Part shown: positions 1 to 11,764 of the stretch, one piece after another
Numbering within the stretch: the first letter of the stretch is position 1
Layout of the letters: every line of letters begins with the position of its first letter
NCBI RefSeq assembly: GCF_027887165.1
Contig: NC_077234.1
Location: 164,203,877-164,267,876, forward strand
Source of the DNA: Monodelphis domestica
Lineage: Eukaryota > Chordata > Mammalia > Didelphimorphia > Didelphidae
Direction: 5' to 3'
DNA length: 64,000 nt
Position numbers and translations under genes: made by a program
Notes under the pieces: generated by a model
What the model saw: the letters and a program-made list of their open reading frames with translations, nothing else
Database searches by the model: none
What the model was told of the DNA's origin: nothing

Positions 1-105
<105 letters not shown>

Positions 106-368
106 TCACTGAGCTACAGTTTACTCCAGAATACTAGATTTTTTTAAAATCATTTAAGCAACAAATACATTTCAGAGCTAGAAATTCTGTCAGAAGTACC
201 ATCCAATAAATCCAAAATATCTGTAGACCATAAAAACTATCCCCAAAAAAATGTGCAAGAAAAAAAGTTCTATATTTGTCTATAAAGGAGATACATCTAC
301 ATACAGCATTTCTACACTCAAAGACTTCCTAGCCCTTTAAAGATGGCAACAGAAATTAGCAATAAAAA

Positions 369-371
<3 letters not shown>

Positions 372-420
<49 letters not shown>
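372..420. repeat. (TA)n microsatellite
   Basis: About 24 perfect TA dinucleotides. Likely length-polymorphic. Confidence 0.97.
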
Positions 421-423
<3 letters not shown>

Positions 424-828
424 TTTTCAAGATAACAATTTTTTCTTCACCTATCAGACAGATGTATAAGTAGATATAACTAAACTATGTGAAACTACAA
501 ATAACTTGGACAAATCAAAAGCCTTGTCTGTGCCCATTCAACTAGTATCAAAACCTAGTTTTCTCCCACCTCCAAATCCTGTGTTCTTTTTAGATTCATC
601 TGAAATATTATAGGCACCATGGTTTTAATTCTCCTTAGAGTGGGATTTTTTTTTAATTTTCTTTTAAAATTTGACATTTCAATCATAATCAACTTTGCAT
701 TAGTTCATATTAGTCTTTCTGTGGTTGGCAAATGAGTAATTTTATATCAGAGATATAGAATGAGATAAGCATCCTTAGATCTGGCCAAAGTATGGATCCA
801 TTTTTGTGGATTGTACATTATTTATTGG
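421..828. other. unique AT-rich intron sequence
   Basis: I see no exon, RNA gene or recognisable repeat here. Confidence 0.5.
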
Positions 829-1085
829 GCATTTAGGTGGCTGGATAGTAGATAGAGACATGCCTGGAGTTGGAAAGACTCTTCTTCCTGAGTTTAAATC
901 TAGCCTCAGACACTTATTACCTATGTGGCCCTAGGCAATCACCTCTGTCTCAATTTCCTCAACAGTTAAATAGGGATAATGATGGCAACTATCTCAGAAG
1001 GTTATTTGTGAGGATCAAATGCAATAGAATTTGTAGAAAGAATTCAGCACATAGTAGATGCCACATAAATGCTGATCCCCTTCTT
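829..1085 (+). mobile_element. MIR/THER1-type CORE-SINE
   Basis: Follows the MIR layout: a tRNA-like head, 'gtttaaatctagcctcagac', 'cacttattacctatgtggcc', a degraded 'cagtttcctcatctgtaaaatgg' block, then the tail 'gcacatagtagatgccacat' and 'aaatgctgatcc'. Nearly full length, with divergence typical of an ancient therian SINE. Confidence 0.85.
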
Positions 1086-2060
1086 TTTGTTTCTTGATTG
1101 TGTTTTCCTTGGTTTCTTAGCAAAATAATCTATGTAACCATCTAGTCACCTATTGGTCTGTCCACAGAAAAAATGTATATCTCCATGCTTAACCATGATA
1201 GACTGGGAAAGCAGAAAGTTTCTAGTGGCCAGATGGGGTAGCGGCACCATAAGACCAGACCAGCTCGAGATCCCAGTGTGAGAATGGGCAGTGAGTGGAA
1301 ATACAGAGGAGATAGCCAGAGGAAACTCAGAGACCCTTCCTTTCCAGGTGATCTCCATTCACAAAACCAACAGGAGAAATTTCTATCAGTGTTCAGTAAT
1401 ACCCAATGGATAAAGTTTTTCATTCCTAAAATTAATTCCACTTTTATACCCTTCTTTTGGACAAATAGATATCAATAGTGCTTCACTCTCTGGACTCATC
1501 CTGTGCCAAGTCACACAGTCCTAAATGTCTCAAGTGTCTATACAGCCATCTTCTTGGGAAAAACAAATCTGTCTGTACCTTTAATGTCTTGTGATGTGTG
1601 CAATATTAAATACTATTATTGGATAACTCCTGGGAACTTTATCCTACCGTACTGAACAGAGTAGTGATGGAACCAACCCAGGAATCTGGCGGGCTCATTT
1701 GTTTCATAATATATGGTTTGCTTGTGAAATGATCAGACCCTAGCCAGACTAGAAACAAACATTCACAAAGGGCGTTCCCCACATCTCTAAGTAAAACTGA
1801 TATTTTGGCAGGCTCAATCTAGACTGGTCTAACAATTGCAGAGAATTCCATTTTTTTTAAAGGGAAGCAGTTTCCTGAACATTTAGGAGAAAGTTAATTT
1901 GGTTGTTTTAAAAAATGAACCAAGCAATAATTAAAGAACTAAGAAAGAGTGTGATACAAGGAAAGAATCTTATTTTTGTTTCTAAAGAAATGGATTAAAA
2001 TTTTTCTCAAAGGACTAACAAAATCATTAGAGATATATTGATTCAGAGAGAAAAATTCAT
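1086..2060. other. unique intron sequence
   Basis: No repeat family recognised. Short open frames overlap on both strands at 1142-1478, but they have no splice-site framing and no recognisable protein similarity. Confidence 0.5.
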
Positions 2061-2069
2061 ATTGTTCAG

Positions 2070-2235
2070 TTCATAGGATTATCAATCTAGAGATGGATGG
2101 GACCTCAGAGGCTATCTAACTCATTTATTTTTACAGATGAAGAAATTCAGGCCCAGGGAGTTAACATCAGAGACAGGATTTGAACCTAGGTCCTCTGACT
2201 ACCTAGAGTCAGAACTTTCTCATGTGCCATGACAT
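2070..2235 (-). mobile_element. MIR-family SINE, antisense
   Basis: Antisense MIR core: 'acagatgaagaaattcaggc', then 'ggatttgaacctaggtcctc', then 'tgactacctagagtcagaac'. The leading 'gggacctcagaggctatcta' resembles the MIR3/MIRc side. Confidence 0.75.
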
Positions 2236-2239
2236 GTTG

Positions 2240-3036
2240 AACCTAGATGCATATATTACAGACAGAAGTAGGGAATGAAATAGAGAAATTAGTCCTTTTC
2301 TTCTGCTTGTAGCATATTCTTAGGTTCCAAGAGGAAAATTAGTATCCCTGATCTTTATCATTATTATCTCCTAACTACTGAATCCATTTTCTCCCTAATC
2401 TTTCACAGCAATTGATAGGACAAAGAATACCATTTTTATTACCTTGATAATCTAAGGATATGTCATAAAGATGACTGATTTACAAAATAACCAAGATGGA
2501 AGGCACTTGATGCCTTCAAGATATCTCCTAGAATATCTGGTACAATATTCCAAACAAGTGGCCATTCAGACGCCTGATAAGAGATTATTCAATTTCCATT
2601 TGAAATTTTCTAGAGATAATTGTGATCATAGCAACGAATATTTGTAGAGTGCCTTCTGTCTGAAAAGTGCTTCACAGGAATGATCTCTTTTGACCATCAC
2701 AAAAACTATGTGAGTAAATGATGGAGATGGGGAGCTCCTTCCATCCCATTCTGTTTCTGGACAGAATCGCTTATTAGGAAGTTTTTCCCCTAAAAACTCA
2801 AAGTTGTCTCTGACTCAGAATCCTAGTTAGCTCTAGAAGGGACCTTGGCTTTCACTTCGACACACCCACATTGCTTCTAGTCCTGCCCTCTGGGGTCAAC
2901 CAAAACATTTTATACTTTTCAACCACAAAGTTACATAAGCAAAAAAGAGAATTACTATGCCTCCTTTCCACCTGCTGCCATGAAATGAGGAGGAGATTAA
3001 GGACATATCTTTCACCTCTTTTTTCCCCCTCCCCTT
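2240..3036. other. unique intron sequence
   Basis: No coding exon or clear transposon seen. 'gagtgccttctgtctgaaaagtgcttcac' near 2650 may be a degraded MIR head, too weak to call. Confidence 0.4.
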
Positions 3037-3236
3037 CTAACATGGAGTCAGAAAGATCCCAGTTCAAAGGTAACCTCAGACACTTACCAGCTATGTGACC
3101 CTGGGCAAATCACTTAACTTTTGAATCTTTCAGTTTCCTCATCTGTAAAAAGGGGATAATAATAGCACCTACTTCTGAGGGTTGTTGTAGGGAAAAAATG
3201 CAATATTTGCAAAATATTTTGCAAACCTTAGTTCTC
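3037..3236 (+). mobile_element. MIR/THER1-type SINE
   Basis: 'cctcagacacttaccagcta', 'tgtgaccctgggcaaatcac', 'cagtttcctcatctgtaaaa' and 'gggttgttgtagg' appear in the canonical MIR order. Truncated at the 5' head. Confidence 0.88.
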
Positions 3237-3399
3237 TCCTAAAAAATGACTAATGTGGGAAAATATTTTGCATTATTGCACTTATAAATCTGTATCAGCC
3301 TGCTTGCTCTCTTGGGTGGGGAAGGAGGAAGAAGGGGAAGAATTTGACTCATAAACTTTAAAAAAAGGTTAATATTTTCATGTAATTGAGGGAAAAGGG

Positions 3400-3475
3400 A
3401 AAAAAAATATTTATTTATTTATTTTAAAAGCCCTTACCTTCCGTCTTGGAGTCAATACTGTTGCCCCCAAGGGAA
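3400..3475 (-). mobile_element. SINE-1/WSINE-type fragment, antisense
   Basis: Only the 3' end is present: 'aaaagcccttaccttccgtc' followed by 'ttggagtcaatactg', the reverse complement of the family's tail. Truncated. Confidence 0.75.
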
Positions 3476-3699
3476 AAGAAATTTTAAAAAATCAATGTTA
3501 TTAGAAAAAAATACAAACCAGTAATCAAAAAATGTTTTGCAAACCTTAAGGTGTTATTATTATATTTTGTTAATTCATATCAATTAAAATATTATGTAAG
3601 GGTAACAATTATTATTAATATTCCAGGACAGAAAGTGTCCATCCATTCCCATAAAGTAAAAATTCCAGTAATTTTTTGGAACAAAGAGCTCCCCTTTGA

Positions 3700-3830
3700 C
3701 TAACACTCCCCGCTTTGTATGTTGTTTCCCCTTGTTCAAATGTAAGTTCCTTGAGAACAAGGGCTGTTTTTCTATTTGTACACCCATTCCTTGGTATCTA
3801 GTAAATATCTAACGGATGCTTTTTTCATTC
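3700..3830 (+). mobile_element. L2-type LINE 3' end
   Basis: Shows the L2 3' block 'gtaagttccttgagaacaag', 'ggctgtttttctatttgtac' and 'tggtatctagtaaatatcta'. Short and diverged. Confidence 0.65.
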
Positions 3831-3934
3831 ATTCTTTCATCTCTGCTTGTCTACACATGGTAGTTTTGTCTCTTTAAAATTGTCATTTTCATATGCTCCG
3901 TGTGAGCATGGGATGCAAAGCACCATTTTACGTA

Positions 3935-4090
3935 TAAAGACTTAGAAAATGTACAAAGCACTTTTATAGGTATTATTGCCTGACTGGACCCTCCAAACAA
4001 CCCAAAAGGAAGTCTCTTCGACACTTAAAGAAGCTTGGTTTCAGAGTTTAGTACCATGCTCAAGGTTACAATGCTAATAAATAGCAGCAA
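3935..4090 (-). mobile_element. MIR-family SINE, antisense, degraded
   Basis: 'tgtacaaagcacttttatag' (antisense MIR tail) is followed by weak remnants of the central core and 'caaggttacaatgctaataa'. Boundaries approximate. Confidence 0.5.
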
Positions 4091-4099
4091 TGCTAGTTA

Positions 4100-4338
4100 G
4101 TGGCCAACTGGCACATTGGATAGAAAGTAATCAAGTCTGAAGACAGGAAGAACTCATCTCCCTGAGTTCAAATCTGACCTCAGAAACTTCCTAGCTATAT
4201 AACCATAGGCAAGCCATTTAACTGTTTGCCTCAGTTTCCTCATCTGCCAAATGAGTCAGAGAAGAAAATGGAGAAGGAAATGGCAATTCATTCCAGTACC
4301 TTTGCTAAGAAAATCCCAAATGAGATCATGAAGAGTCC
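4100..4338 (+). mobile_element. MAR1-type CORE-SINE
   Basis: Full layout: 'gagttcaaatctgacctcag', 'cagtttcctcatctgccaaa', 'ggagaaggaaatggcaattc' and a degraded '...aaatcccaaatgagatcatg'. Lies head to tail with a second copy immediately downstream. Confidence 0.85.
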
Positions 4339-4340
4339 AA

Positions 4341-4580
4341 AGGGCATCTAGGTGGCTCAGAGCACTGGTCTTTTGAGTTATAAACACTTGAGTTCAAATC
4401 TGGCCTCAGATACTTCCTTGCTCCCTAGTCTTGAGTAAATCACTTACCCCTGTTTGCCTCAGTTTCCTCATCTGTAAAAAATGAGTTAGAGATGGAAATG
4501 GCAAACCACTATAGACCTTTGTTAAAAAAAAACCCAAATGGGGTGATGAAGAGTTGGACACAACTGCACAACAAGAAGAA
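4341..4580 (+). mobile_element. MAR1-type CORE-SINE (second, adjacent copy)
   Basis: 'gggcatctaggtggctcaga' head, 'gagttcaaatctggcctcag', 'cagtttcctcatctgtaaaa', 'aaacccaaatggggtgatga' and the 'gttggacacaactgcacaac' end. Same orientation as the preceding copy, but different enough to be a separate insertion. Confidence 0.88.
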
Positions 4581-4679
4581 TGCAACGATGGTAGTCAGTG
4601 GTAGGGCTAATACTTAATTCTTCTAACTTCCAGAACAGTCTTTCTTCCATCACAGTTATTGCTTCTGTCAAATGGTTCT

Positions 4680-5160
4680 CCCATTCAACAAACTATAAAG
4701 ACTCTCTTTACCTCCAAGACCAAGTTAAAAAGTCTCTGGCTTCTAGATAAAAGCTCCTAAGCTGACCTGTCCTTCCCTTCCATTCACTTCCATGGAGTCT
4801 TTGTACCAACTAACACTGGCCTCCTTGCTGTTCCTCACACTGGACACCCCTCTCCCAATGCTGAGCATTTTTTCTAGCTATCCTCCACAACCTGGAATCC
4901 TTTCCTCCTTCATCTCTACCTCCTGGCTTCTCTGACTTTCTCCCCAAAATCCTGCCTTCTACAAGAAACCTATTCCTATTCCTATAATGCTATTCACTGA
5001 TTTCTTCCTTACATTATATAAATCTTATTTGTATTCAAGCTCTTAGGAGGTTGTCTCCCCCATTAGATTAGGAGCTCTGTGAGGGCAGGAATTGTTTTTG
5101 TCTTCCTTTGATTTCCTAGTACTAAGTAGATGATAGATGCTTAATAAATAATTGTGGACT
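4680..5160 (+). mobile_element. CR1-clade L2-type LINE 3' end
   Basis: Sense L2 3' sequence: 'actggcctccttgctgttcc', 'tcctgccttctacaagaaac', 'gagctctgtgagggcaggaa', then 'agatgcttaataaataattg' at the end. About 480 nt of non-coding or decayed ORF2 tail. Confidence 0.8.
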
Positions 5161-6148
5161 AGGCATGAATTTTTAAGTCATATAACAATAAATAAAATCT
5201 AATCAGCACCATTATTTTCACATAAGGGACAGATGGCCATTCCTCCATTTATTCCTTCTCCTCTTCCCTCCATCCCCCCTAATAAGAAAGGGTATGAGAA
5301 TGATCAGCAAAAAACTCAACTGCCCATAACCCTGAGTCTAGGGCACATGGAGAGAACATACGGATTTCTTCTGAAAAGACATATAAGGGGTTCAAAAAAC
5401 TTCCCAAAAATGATGGCAATGAGGAAGACCAACTGTAGGAAGTGGGTTGAGGCAACAGCTGCCATGATACATGCTAGGAGAGCCTGAGGCAAGCCAAGAA
5501 CTACAAGAAATTTCTAGAAAACATGGTTGCAATGGGAAATAGGTAGAATGGCTAAGAGCCAGGATACGTTGGCAGCAGATGCTACAACAGAGGGAATGTT
5601 GGGCACAAGGGTTTGGGGGGAAAGATACTACTACTGTACTGGTCCCAGAGTGCCCAAAGCAGAGCCCTTTAACTACTAGGACTTTTCTTTATGATGATAT
5701 TAGTCTTTTTCAGGAGTTCAAAACTAAATAGTTCTAGAGATTTAAGAGCAAGAAATAATACTCACCAGGAAATGGGGATTAATTAGCTGTTTTCTTGCTA
5801 AGGAGACCCAAGTTAGTCTCCTTATTTGTTCTTTGTTATGGCTTAAAATAAAATTGATTTAAATCCAAAGCCATAGCAGTCTCATTTTCTTGCACAAAAG
5901 AAAAAGAGTACCCTAGGAAAGAGCTAAAAACGAAACCCAGTTTTTAATATGCCCTTAGAGATACCAGAAGAAAGGGAAAATGTGAGCCACAGAAATCACA
6001 GAAAGTAATCATTACTGAAAGGACTCCAAGACAGTTGGATCTATGGGAGCACCAAGAATCAGTAACAGTCTACAACAGAGATACCAAACTAGTGGTCAGC
6101 AGGGACAAAACTCCTATGCATGGCTCCAAACAGATTAAAATGTAATTA
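5161..6148. other. unique intron sequence
   Basis: Contains an 84-codon plus-strand open frame (5233-5487) with no recognised similarity and no splice framing. I see no repeat that I can name. Confidence 0.45.
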
Positions 6149-6345
6149 ATGGGGTAGCTAGGGGGCTCAATGAATTGAGGACTAAGCCTGGAGTTAGGAG
6201 GTCCTAGGTTCAAATCTGGTCTCAAACAATTCCTAGTTGTGTGACTTTGGGCAAGTCACTTAACCCCAATTGCCTAGCCATTATCACTCTTCTGCCTTGG
6301 AAAAATAGTATTGATTCTAAAACAAAAGGGAAAGGTTTTTCAATG
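6149..6345 (+). mobile_element. SINE-1/WSINE-type SINE
   Basis: 'gggtagctagggggctcaat' head, 'gaggtcctaggttcaaatct', 'cttaaccccaattgcctagc', then a decayed 'actgattctaagac...' tail. Near full length. Confidence 0.87.
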
Positions 6346-6860
6346 TAATTAAGAAACAAATAAAAACAGAATAAAACATAAATAATATTAATATGTGGTT
6401 TCTAAGTCAACAAGTGGTCTTCAGGGATCTCATTCCATTTGAATCTGACATCACTGGTGTGCAGCTTAGATCAACATTTTAATGCATCAGTGAATTTCTC
6501 TGCACATTCCACCTAAGGAAGATACACTTCCTCAAATATTCGATATTGAGAATTCTTCCTAACCTTTCTCTTTGTCTCTCTGCACCAGCTTAGGCTGTTC
6601 AAGGCTGCTTTGAAACATTATGGATGTCATCTTCTCTTATCTTCAATGTATCAAATGGAACACAGATGCATAGCTCCTTCTCACTCATTTCCTTGTGAAG
6701 CTCAAGGACCACAACTTCCGAGTTGTCTCTTCAAAGATTCATATATATACAGCAATATTACTCAGACAAGACCAGATGACCCATCAGTGCCAGGTTTAAT
6801 CAGGGAACTATCATAATAATGGAACAAGAGTTGTTAATTTTCTGACCAGATTAGCATTAA
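6346..6860. other. unique intron sequence
   Basis: Nothing supportable seen. One 68-codon open frame (6610-6816) looks like chance. Confidence 0.45.
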
Positions 6861-7067
6861 ATTTTTTTTTTAAACCCTTACCTTCTGTCTTGGAGTCAAT
6901 ACTGTGTATTGGCTCCAAGGCAGAAGAGTGGTAAGGGCTAGGCAATGGGGGCCAAGTGACTTGCCCAGGGTCACACAGCTAGGAAGTGTCTGAGGCCAGA
7001 TTTGAACCCAGGACCTCCCATCTCTAGGCCTGGCTCTCAATCCACTGAGCTACCCAGCTGCCCCCAT
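6861..7067 (-). mobile_element. SINE-1/WSINE-type SINE, antisense, full length
   Basis: A near-consensus copy: T-run, 'aaacccttaccttctgtctt', 'ggagtcaatactgtgtattg', 'cagggtcacacagctaggaa' and 'ccactgagctacccagctgc'. Low divergence suggests relatively recent insertion. Confidence 0.95.
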
Positions 7068-7079
7068 TAGCATTAATTT

Positions 7080-7732
7080 TTAAGAGTATTGGGGGCACTA
7101 CTAACTTTGTACCCCAAAAGAGATTAAAAGAAAGGGGATAGACCTATTTGTATAGATGGCTGTGCTTTTTGTGGTAGGCAAAAATTGGAAAATGAAGGGG
7201 TGTCCCTCGATTGGGGAATGGCTGAACAATTTGTGGTATATGATGGTGATGGAACACTATTGTGCTGTAAGGAATGATGAACTGCTTGATTTCTATAAGA
7301 ACTAGAAAGACCTGCATGAACTGATGCAGAGTGAAATGAGCAGAACCAGGAAAACATCATACACAGTAACTAAAACATTGTGGGACAATCAATGTAACAG
7401 ACTTTGCTACTAATAGCAATGCAGTGATCCAGGACAATTCTGCGGGTCTTGTGAGAAAGAACACTATCCACATCCAGAGAAAGAACTGTGGGAGCAGAAA
7501 TGCAGAAGAAAACATGTGATTTATCATTCTTTATATGAGTATGTGTGATTTGGGGTTTTGGTTTTAAAAGATTACTACTAAAATGAATAATATGGAGATG
7601 GGCTTTGAGTGATAATATATGTGTAACCCAGTGGAATTGTTTATCAGCAGTAGAAGGGGGGGGGGGGAGGAAGATAACATGAATCATGTAACAATGGGAA
7701 AAAATTGAATTTTTTTAATTAAAAAAAAGAGA
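7080..7732 (+). mobile_element. L1 3' untranslated region fragment (marsupial L1)
   Basis: Non-coding 3' end typical of mammalian L1: 'gattggggaatggctgaaca', 'tgatgcagagtgaaatgagc', 'ccaggacaattctg', 'aacatgaatcatgtaac', ending in an A-rich tail. Includes a run of about 13 G near 7658. The overlapping antisense open frames at 7124-7687 are chance frames in this UTR. Confidence 0.85.
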
Positions 7733-7907
7733 ATTGTATACACAGGAATAATGAAAATCAGGCTACTTTGCAGGACTATCAGAAGAACTCACTATACAAA
7801 AAAAAAAAATTTAAGAATTCCTGCTTTAAATTTATGATCTCTGTGACATTCATATGGGAAATGGTCAAAAATACAAATGAGAGTGTTCATCAAGAGATGC
7901 CTGTTTA

Positions 7908-8042
7908 GGGCAGCTAAGTGGCTCAGTGGATTGAGAGCCTAGAGATGGAAGGTGCTAGGTTCAAATCTGGCCTCAGATACTCTATCTCTGTGACCCTCTT
8001 CTGTCTTAGAACTGATAAATAATAAGAAGATAAAGGTTAAAA
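7908..8042 (+). mobile_element. SINE-1/WSINE-type SINE with internal deletion
   Basis: 'gggcagctaagtggctcagt' head and 'gttcaaatctggcctcagat' are intact. The middle 'gggcaagtcacttaacccc' block is missing before 'cttctgtcttagaactgata'. Confidence 0.85.
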
Positions 8043-8051
8043 GAAGTTTCA

Positions 8052-8275
8052 GTTGACCCCATTTGAGATTTTCTTGGGAAAGAAACTAGAAAAGCTTGTC
8101 ATTTCCTTCCCCAGCTCATTTTACAGATGAAGAAACCAAGGCAAATAGGGTTAAGTGACTGCCCTGAGTCACGCAGATAGTGTCAAAGGCCAGATCTGAA
8201 AGAAATCATGGCAAGTTTTTCTGATTCCAAGCCCTGCACTCTATCCTTTCTATCCATTTCATCCACTAGCTGCCC
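8052..8275 (-). mobile_element. MAR1-type CORE-SINE, antisense
   Basis: 'accccatttgagattttctt', 'gtcatttccttccccagctc', 'acagatgaagaaaccaaggc' and 'catccactagctgcccc'. Confidence 0.87.
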
Positions 8276-8588
8276 CAGAAGTAGTCATTCACAACTCATT
8301 CAGACATTGGGAGGGAGAAGGAAGGGTGCTGAACACTACTTATATTGTCAGACTTTTTTGCTATGTTAATTAACTTTGCTTAATAGTTTATTCTTCCTCC
8401 TTTTAACTTCATTATAAGGGATTATTTTCTGAAGGATTCATTGAGAAGTATCAGCATTTATAAAAACAAAAGACAGTAATAAAAATTACCTTTAAAAAGA
8501 AAAATAATCATTCATCTACTTACTCAACATAAGAAGTAACTTGTCATCAAAAGAAGAATGCTTTTCAAACTATATCTAGAGCTAAAAT
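8276..8588. other. unique intron sequence
   Basis: AT-rich, nothing recognised. Confidence 0.45.
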
Positions 8589-8589
8589 C

Positions 8590-8750
8590 ACCCCTTGATG
8601 TCACAAAATCAAACACTCTCATATTACAGCAAAGGAAGAAGTTCACATAAGTTAAGGAAGTTGTCCAATGTCACTCATATTAGTAAAAGATAGAATAAGG
8701 ATTTGAAGTTCTGTGGAATCCAAGCTTAGCCTCATGCTTCTTCTATTTCT
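8590..8750 (-). mobile_element. MIR-like SINE, antisense, heavily decayed
   Basis: Pattern of the antisense MIR core ('aaggaagttgtccaatgtcact', 'taaggatttgaagttctgtgg') with many substitutions. Tentative. Confidence 0.45.
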
Positions 8751-9004
8751 ACTGAATATAAAAATCTGTTGATCTTCATTAGGGAGTATAAGTGACTTAG
8801 GAGAAGTCTGGTGTAGCTGGGAAATTTTTCTCAATTATGTAGTTGCTTTATACGTATTTTTTATTTCATCTCATCAATGAGTTATTTTTAAAAGTGGTTC
8901 CTTCTTTACTGTTTTGTTTCCAGATCAGAATACCATTTTCTAGAAAAATTTAATCTTCTAAAACAAAGTTATATCAACAATCTCTTCAGAAAAACAATAG
9001 TGAA

Positions 9005-9180
9005 CAGAAGAACACACTTCCTAGTCATGAGTTGAAATTTAAATTCTGCAACTTTCTACATGACTATTTCTATATGACTTTGAGAAGAAGCCATCTAATT
9101 TTTTCTCTGAATCTCAAAATCTAGGGGTTAAACTAAATAATTTCTAAAGCCCCTTCCAGTTTGTAATTCCTAAAATGATT
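9005..9180 (+). mobile_element. MIR-like SINE, heavily decayed
   Basis: 'cacacttcctagtcatgagt', 'atgactttgagaagaagcca', then 'cccttccagtttgtaattcc' follow the order of the MIR3 type, which often ends in 'cccttccagctctaa'. Tentative. Confidence 0.45.
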
Positions 9181-10445
9181 TGTGGCAAATTTTAACTTAG
9201 AAATGTTTTCCTTGAATTTTGGGTCATGTCTGATCTTAAAAAAAGGACTAATAACCCAGAAACCAAAATGGTTATCTGTTCTAGAGTTTTTACTGGAACA
9301 AAAAGTAAAGGTTTAAAAAGAAAAGAAAGTTATATTGTAGACTACTGAATTCCAAGAAACTTCTAGGAACAACAACAAAAAAAAACACATACTTTTCAAT
9401 AAAACAGTTAAAAGCAAGCAAGGAAATTTTTCTGAAAACTGCATCATAATATTCACATACAATAGCACCATTGCTAATTTTCTTTTCAAAGGGACAGATG
9501 GGAACTGTGATTGGGAACTTCCAGGCCCTTTGTAAGTAGCAGGGCCTGGCTTCCTTTTGGGGTCAGTAGTTTTTAGATCATTATCGACCTCATGTAGGTA
9601 GAAAAGGAAAAGAAGTAGAGGAAAAATATAAATCAGGATGTTATTTAAAGGGAAATGGGTTAGCCACATTTTTCTATACAATGCTGAGAGAATACGAAGA
9701 TCCATCTATATTTAAATGTTGCCAAATGAGAATATTCCACAAGACTCCAATGATGTTTGGTTGATGCATCCTCTCCATTGAGTTCTTTAGCCAATACTTA
9801 CAATGCTGATAGAGGCATCATAAGCAATAGGACATAGGGGTGACATATTCATCAACAACTGAATTTAGACATGTACGTGCCACATAATGTGAGCAGGTAA
9901 CATAGAAACCTCAGAGTAGCATTCTCCTTTTTATTAAAATCTCAAAATTACCCTCAGGACAAAATATGTGATATTCTCTTCCCTCTTCGTTTATCGAGGA
10001 TATTACAGTCTGATTTTAAATTCATAAGTGGCATTCTAAAGTGGTTCAAATCTAAACCAATCTTTTTACAGCCTCTGAGCTTATCAACTTTGCATGTGTA
10101 GCCATTACCAAACAACATTTGGGATGGCATCCGAATGATGACAGAGGTTAAAAATCATGACCAGCAGCCTCTCCAATTTGCTGCAATGCAAGGAAAATGT
10201 ATCATTTGGTAACAGGCCCTTCCATAGACAGTGAAATATTCTGTTCCCTAAAAGATAAAAATTCTGGCTGCTACAGTCAGCCTGATCAAGATTCCTCAAG
10301 TCACCCGACTAGTCAACTTCTCAAATTTGTTCTGTTCAGTCAATCAGGACAAAGGAGTACCTCTGCCACGGGGCTCAAAGAATGTTTCTGAAATAAAAGT
10401 TCTTGGGTAAGAACTGCTACATATGAGAACACACAATTGTTTACA
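9181..10445. other. unique intron sequence (1.26 kb)
   Basis: No repeat recognised. The minus strand carries a 130-codon open frame (9313-9705) with low-complexity hydrophobic runs and no recognised domain, and two opposed 64-codon frames at 10105-10391. I searched this stretch by eye for the next DOCK9 exon and did not find it. Confidence 0.45.
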
Positions 10446-10447
10446 AC

Positions 10448-10702
10448 GTGCTGCTTCAGCCCAGGAGAACATCAACTGACATAGACTTAGCTACTCTCAG
10501 CGATACAATGATCCAGGACAATTCTCAGGGACTTGGGCAAAGAATGCTCCCCACCTCAGAGAATGAATCACTGGAGTAGGAGCACAGATGCAAACATGTG
10601 ATTTTTTACTTGTTTATTTGGGCTTTGGTTTTATATGATTATTCTCTTACAAAAGTGAACAACATGGAAAATATTTTTAAATTAAATTTAAAAATAAAAC
10701 AT
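10448..10702 (+). mobile_element. L1 3' UTR fragment
   Basis: 'aatgatccaggacaattctc', 'agggacttgggcaaagaatg', 'aaacatgtgattttttactt' and a terminal A/T-rich tail. Same region as at 7400-7730, independently diverged. Confidence 0.75.
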
Positions 10703-10709
10703 GTTTCCA

Positions 10710-10830
10710 AACCTAAGTGTCATGGAATAAAATGAGGCACAGAAAATTTTACCTAAGGTCATACCAGTGAGTAACAGACCAGACATTCAAATCCAGATCT
10801 TCTGATTACAACTTTGCACATACAGTTACT
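10710..10830 (-). mobile_element. MIR-like SINE fragment, antisense
   Basis: 'aaaatgaggcacagaaaatt', 'aaggtcataccagtgagtaa', 'caaatccagatcttctgatt': the antisense MIR core, truncated. Confidence 0.6.
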
Positions 10831-11764
10831 TTAAAAAAAAAAAAAAGCAGTGCCATCTATCTTAGTATAATCTCTTTTACTTCTGAAAGTATCTAATCCC
10901 CAGGGATCTCTACTGCACAATAAAACACTTATCAAATGTTCTCTAAAGGTAAATGCCCATTAACACTGGAACAAAGGCATGGTGGTGGCCTTTCTGAATC
11001 CTTCTGAATCAAATAAGAAGGCAAACTGCTTAACACACATTTGATATCAATCAACACAATGTTATAAGGAACCTACTACTTGGCTATGTGTCAACAAGAC
11101 AAGCAAAAAACATTAATTTGTCCTTTTGTGGTTGGAGTACAAAACTGAAACACATGAAAAAATTAAATGATATGAAAAAAATGAACATAAATAACTGATG
11201 AATTTAGTGACAGATGATAAGTGGCTTCGGTCTGAGGAGATAAAATTAATGGGAGCTGGTGTTATCATGGGAAGGTTCATAAGGAGAGGTGGGGAAAGGG
11301 TACCAGTAGCATCTGGATACACGGAATGGGAGGGAGATCCAGGGTCTAGGCTTAGGGACCTATAATGAGACAGCCTATGAGTGACAATGAATAGAGAATA
11401 AAGGAGGGAGTTTAAAGGCGCGGGCATCAGATGTTCTCCAAGCTAGGGTTCTGGAGACCTGACTCAGACAAGATAGCAAGATTTGGCCACCAGCTTCCTT
11501 CCCCAGGGCTTTCTCCATCTAGGCAGGACCACATCTACCTCCCCCTTTCTTTAGGTTCCAGGGCAATGGCCAGCTCAAAGGTCCCTCTACCTTCCTCTTA
11601 CTGACCTGGCACCTGTTTGCTGTCAAGGCAGATCTTTATGTACATTACATCCCATTAAATATAGAATCACCTTAAGAAAGTACCTTGAACTGTAAAAACA
11701 AGTGGCTTCTTCACTATCTAATCATAATAATGAAGAGCTGAAAGAAAACTATCTGCCTTTGATC
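10831..11764. other. mostly unique intron sequence
   Basis: No family recognised. 11200-11640 is noticeably more GC-rich than its surroundings and lies next to the palindromic promoter-like segment, so it could be the downstream part of the same unknown element. Confidence 0.4.

Noticed and set aside
7124-7687. Antisense open frames of 78 and 105 codons
   Set aside because: They lie inside an L1 3' UTR whose other copies in the window are not open in this frame.
9313-9705. 130-codon minus-strand open frame, same strand as DOCK9
   Set aside because: Hydrophobic low-complexity composition, no recognised domain, no acceptor/donor pair in a DOCK9-compatible phase, and no resemblance to the expected next DOCK9 exon.
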